This document shows positions 60,420 to 64,000 of a stretch of 64,000 nucleotides of DNA, one piece after another. Made by a program: the position numbers and the translations under genes. Each line of letters starts with the position of its first letter. Positions within the stretch are counted from its first letter, which is position 1. Source of the stretch: an uncultured Pirellula sp. (GTDB lineage Bacteria > Planctomycetota > Planctomycetia > Pirellulales > Pirellulaceae); the NCBI GenBank assembly GCA_903892355.1, contig CAITIE010000019.1, positions 25,686 to 89,685 of the forward strand, in the 5' to 3' direction. Below the pieces are notes generated by a model, which made no database searches, was not told the DNA's origin, and saw only the letters and a list, made by a program, of their open reading frames with translations.

Positions 60420-63400
60420 ATGTCCCAGTACTACGTCCACGATTACCAAATCAAACCGCTCCTGAAGTCGAGCCTCGAGACAGTAAAAAACGTGGTTCTC
60501 CAACCCTACGATCTGTCCGACTATCGCGGCAACATCGTCAGGATCATCGCGACCGGCGGCTACACCGTCCTCGATTATCAAAACGACAATGACAATCTCG
60601 ATGCCATCGGCGTCCTCCTCAAAGAGGCGGAAAACGCGATCATCGATAGCGATTTCCAATTGCCTTTTGGCAGCCCAGATCAACAGATCGTGACGACGCA
60701 AATATGGTCGGTCAACAGACAACTCAAAACGAAGACAATCGAGCGAAAAAAGGGGGATCCTGCATCGGAGGCTTGGAACTACAACGACACGGGACTCCTC
60801 GTGTCCTACACCGCTCCCAATCATTTGACTCGCACCACGACCAGCTTCAAGGAGGAACTCCCCAACGAAATCATTGTCGGTGCCGAGCGCTACGTGTACC
60901 AGTACGATGACCGCGGATATCCCAAGAAAATCGAACGCTTCTCGGTCGATAATGGTGTCTTGATTTCGACCCAGACACAATCCTTCGACCAACGCGGATT
61001 CCTTCGCGATGACAAACTGGTCGATACACGCGGTTCGATTCTGGCCTTATCGCAATTCGATTACACGCCAGTGGGCAATCAATCCACCGTCGCCGACGCG
61101 CTCGGTACCCGCACCGTGACGACATACAATCCCAACGGATTGGTGGATAAATCGACCACGAACACCAAGGGCGCCTTGGGGACGACCCCGACCTCGTTGG
61201 ACTACCCGAACTTCTTCCTCGGTAACGCCCCAACTACGATTCAGAAGATCCTGTCCTATACATACTATTCTGATGGTAGGACCAAACGGGTCACGGACGA
61301 AGTGAACAGCGAGATCGTGAACGCGTACTACTTCCAGCCCGGCGCGGCGTTGTTTACCGGAAGCGGTAGCGACTACTTCGGCACCAAATCTTGGACGGTG
61401 ACGCCCAATGTTGCGGGCGTGACCGATGGCACAGGAGTTCCGCTACTCAATCAGTTCGACGTTGCGCTCACCGAATCCGACGCGATCGGTCGCACTCACC
61501 GCACCGACAATCTGCTCCGCGGTGGCTTGACCAAATACGAGTATGCCGATCCACGGCTCGACCAACCGACAACCATCACCCAAAAACAATCCTCGCAAGG
61601 AACCGGGGCCCCGCTGGTGACCCAATTGCGCTACGACAATCGTGGAAACACGCTCTATGAAAAATCGGGCGAGCTCGCCGCCCGCGAAACGCAATACGAT
61701 GAATTGAGCTTCCCGAAAGCGACCTCCGTACGCACGGCATTAGGTGGTGTGGTCGACTTCAAAACAAATACCGTTGGACTCGTCCTGGAATCTAAGGAAA
61801 CCCGCAAGAATGAAGCGGGAACGACGACCGGCATCGTCTCCTCTGAGCAATACGATGAAGAGCGACGATTGATTGAAAACAAAGCACCGCTGGATCGGGT
61901 CGAGAAGGACACAAATCCCGAAAGTATCCAGTACACGGTGGAATCAGGTACGGGCTGGATGGTCGCTACCGACACCGATCGATTGGGGAATATCACCATT
62001 TCCAAGAGCGACGCGCTTGGCCGTGTCCGCGAAACGATCAACGCCATGGGGGGCGTTACCCAATACGAATATGACCTTCTAGGGAATAGAACGAAGGAAA
62101 CGATCGATGTCGATTCCGACGGCACTTTACCGATTGTGAACATCTCCCTCTACGATGCTTTCGGCCGACTGCGGTTCACCGACAACGCAGGCCGAACCTC
62201 CTATGTCGACTATTTCGATAAAAAGACCAGCACCACTGCCCAATGGACCATCGTAACCACCGATCCAACGCGACGGCAATCGGGCAAACGTTTGGACTCC
62301 GTCGGCAATGTCATCCTGGAGGTTGGACCAGCAGGTGTTGACCTGCGCGATGAACAAGGCAATATCGTTCCCAATAACTCCTCGCATGTGGAGGTCTTCT
62401 CGTACCAGTGGGACTACGGTGGCGATGCGTTGACCACCACGACCACCGATTCCGTTGGACGAAACGTCTCCCCGTCGGCTGCGCCAACCATCAATTCAAG
62501 CTATATCAACCTTCTCAGGTACCGGGAAAAAACTTCGGTGAGTGGCTCGCTCATTCAATCCGAACGTGCAGCAGGCCCCAAGGGCACCTTCATCCCCAGG
62601 CAAACGTTGGTCAGCGATTCCACTGGCCGTCCAAAACAAACTACTATTGATGGTGCTGTTACTGATTATTCCTACGATGACGCTAAAGACTCTGCGGGCA
62701 CCGGTAAGCCCAAGACGGTCGCGCGGGCCCTCACCGATATCTTTACTTACTTCTACGACTCCATCGGCGGAACCACCAAAGTCAAGAACTCGACTGAAGA
62801 CTTGATCCGACGGGATTTAGACCAAAGAGGGCGTCTTGACACGGAAAAACTTAGCGAGGCACGAAACGCTGGAGCGTACGATTTTGAGGATCCGACCTAC
62901 GAAGCCCGCGTGAGTCGTGTAGAAGAAGCGGATACGGGAGCGACCGTGACGACCGTCGACGAGTCCACCGGAACAACGATCGAAACGGGTACCATCAAAG
63001 ATGTCTCTTACGTCAAGACAACAAAAACGGACTTGCTAGGGCGGGTCAAGAGTCAATCCATCACCAATGGCGAGTCCTTGACCTACAATCACGACCCATT
63101 TGGAAACATTCTTTCGATCACCGACGCGGAAGGCTTGGTCACCTCCTGGACGTACGATGCCTACAATCACCCCCTCACCGAGACCGATCCGAACGGGGCC
63201 ACGACCGTCAAAACCTACGATTTAGCCGGGAATCTGGTAACGCTCACGGACCCCAACAACAACATCACTTACTACAAGTACGATCCCAACAACCGATTGA
63301 TCTGCGTCACCGATCCCGAAGGCCGCAAGACCACCACCACCTACGACCCGTTCGGAAATCGACGGACCCTCACCGATCCCAATAACAACACAACCACGTG

Positions 63401-64000
63401 GACCTACGACCAGTACGATCGTGTCACTTCTGAAACCAACGCACTCAATCAGAAGAAAACGTTTGAATACAACGCAATCGGACAAGTAATCAAACTCACC
63501 AAAGCCGACGACGGCATCGTTGGCAATGCCGATGATCGTGTGATCGATTACGTCTACGACCCCATCCAGCACACTACCACCGAAAACTGGATTTCGGGAG
63601 GCACCCAAACCAAATCCCTCTTCTACCAGTACGATGCCTATGGCCACTTGCTCGAAGCCAACGATGGCTCCGTCACCGTCCGTTTCGACTACGAAGATGG
63701 TAAACTCAAATCCGAATCCAACACCTTGGCTCCCGGCGTCGCCGTCGAATACGTCTACAACTACCTCGATGCCGATTTAGCCAGCGTTTCAACCCTTGTC
63801 GGTGCGACGTTCGAGTCCACAACCTTCGACTCACAGATCGAGTACTCCTACACCCCCAATGGCCAGATCGAAACAATCGAGCAATCGGGACCCAATGCGG
63901 CCACCAAGTTCGTAAAATATACTTACAATCAGTCTGGCCTGACCACCCAAATCGAACGGACGGAACAACCACCTCCCTCGGGCAATCCGCCTACGAACAC
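60420..64000 (+). CDS. RHS/YD-repeat protein, C-terminus beyond window
   Basis: I translated much of the frame from ATG 60420 to the window edge and saw no stop; YD motifs such as YDDRGYPKKI, YDLLGNRTKE, YDAYNHPLTETDPNGATTVKTYDLAGNLVTLTDPNNN, YDPFGNRRTLTDPNNNTTTWTYDQYDRV. Absent from ORF track because no stop lies inside the window. Confidence 0.9.
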   Translation, partial: MSQYYVHDYQIKPLLKSSLETVKNVVLQPYDLSDYRGNIVRIIATGGYTVLDYQNDNDNLDAIGVLLKEAENAIIDSDFQLPFGSPDQQIVTTQIWSVNRQLKTKTIERKKGDPASEAWNYNDTGLLVSYTAPNHLTRTTTSFKEELPNEIIVGAERYVYQYDDRGYPKKIERFSVDNGVLISTQTQSFDQRGFLRDDKLVDTRGSILALSQFDYTPVGNQSTVADALGTRTVTTYNPNGLVDKSTTNTKGALGTTPTSLDYPNFFLGNAPTTIQKILSYTYYSDGRTKRVTDEVNSEIVNAYYFQPGAALFTGSGSDYFGTKSWTVTPNVAGVTDGTGVPLLNQFDVALTESDAIGRTHRTDNLLRGGLTKYEYADPRLDQPTTITQKQSSQGTGAPLVTQLRYDNRGNTLYEKSGELAARETQYDELSFPKATSVRTALGGVVDFKTNTVGLVLESKETRKNEAGTTTGIVSSEQYDEERRLIENKAPLDRVEKDTNPESIQYTVESGTGWMVATDTDRLGNITISKSDALGRVRETINAMGGVTQYEYDLLGNRTKETIDVDSDGTLPIVNISLYDAFGRLRFTDNAGRTSYVDYFDKKTSTTAQWTIVTTDPTRRQSGKRLDSVGNVILEVGPAGVDLRDEQGNIVPNNSSHVEVFSYQWDYGGDALTTTTTDSVGRNVSPSAAPTINSSYINLLRYREKTSVSGSLIQSERAAGPKGTFIPRQTLVSDSTGRPKQTTIDGAVTDYSYDDAKDSAGTGKPKTVARALTDIFTYFYDSIGGTTKVKNSTEDLIRRDLDQRGRLDTEKLSEARNAGAYDFEDPTYEARVSRVEEADTGATVTTVDESTGTTIETGTIKDVSYVKTTKTDLLGRVKSQSITNGESLTYNHDPFGNILSITDAEGLVTSWTYDAYNHPLTETDPNGATTVKTYDLAGNLVTLTDPNNNITYYKYDPNNRLICVTDPEGRKTTTTYDPFGNRRTLTDPNNNTTTWTYDQYDRVTSETNALNQKKTFEYNAIGQVIKLTKADDGIVGNADDRVIDYVYDPIQHTTTENWISGGTQTKSLFYQYDAYGHLLEANDGSVTVRFDYEDGKLKSESNTLAPGVAVEYVYNYLDADLASVSTLVGATFESTTFDSQIEYSYTPNGQIETIEQSGPNAATKFVKYTYNQSGLTTQIERTEQPPPSGNPPTN

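Noticed and set aside
60408-60992. 194-aa and similar minus ORFs across 60.4-64 kb
   Set aside because: Antisense to the RHS frame, whose YD motifs clearly identify the coding strand.

Overview
This 64 kb chromosomal window looks like a Planctomycetes genome, probably Pirellulaceae. That assignment rests on a YTV-repeat Cys-rich secreted protein, a DapL-type aminotransferase, a sulfatase and several planctomycete-style hypotheticals; no database search was run. Most of it is a housekeeping/metabolic region: an Hsp70/J-like operon, tatD, a HerA-like ATPase operon, a TlpA-like thioredoxin, YihY, gpx-crtI, a bS18 paralog, a thioesterase, an OleA/FabH-like KAS III, acn, ridA, a pstS-like gene, MoxR/DUF58, GRHPR, mrp, dapL, a sulfatase, asd, a UxaC-like gene, moaD, dksA, hisD, yebC, rbfA-infB-nusA, a GT4 gene, tyrS and a DUF3127 gene. 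The right end (about 59-64 kb) looks accessory: an integrase remnant, an AbrB-like/Doc toxin-antitoxin pair, and a large RHS/YD-repeat ORF that runs off the window and is missing from the supplied ORF track. The most distinctive unexplained structure is a recurrent set of short tandem minisatellites. Seven loci in 64 kb have 15/18/19/21-bp units. Three are in-frame inside genes (a ~70-aa low-complexity insert in a hotdog thioesterase, the RbfA C-terminal tail, a linker in a PDZ protein) and four are intergenic. Other items worth a look are a J-like protein without HPD beside an Hsp70, a degenerate HhH-GPD protein with an H1-like tail, an M43-like protease without an obvious signal peptide, and tandem arrestin-like proteins beside a HerA-like ATPase.
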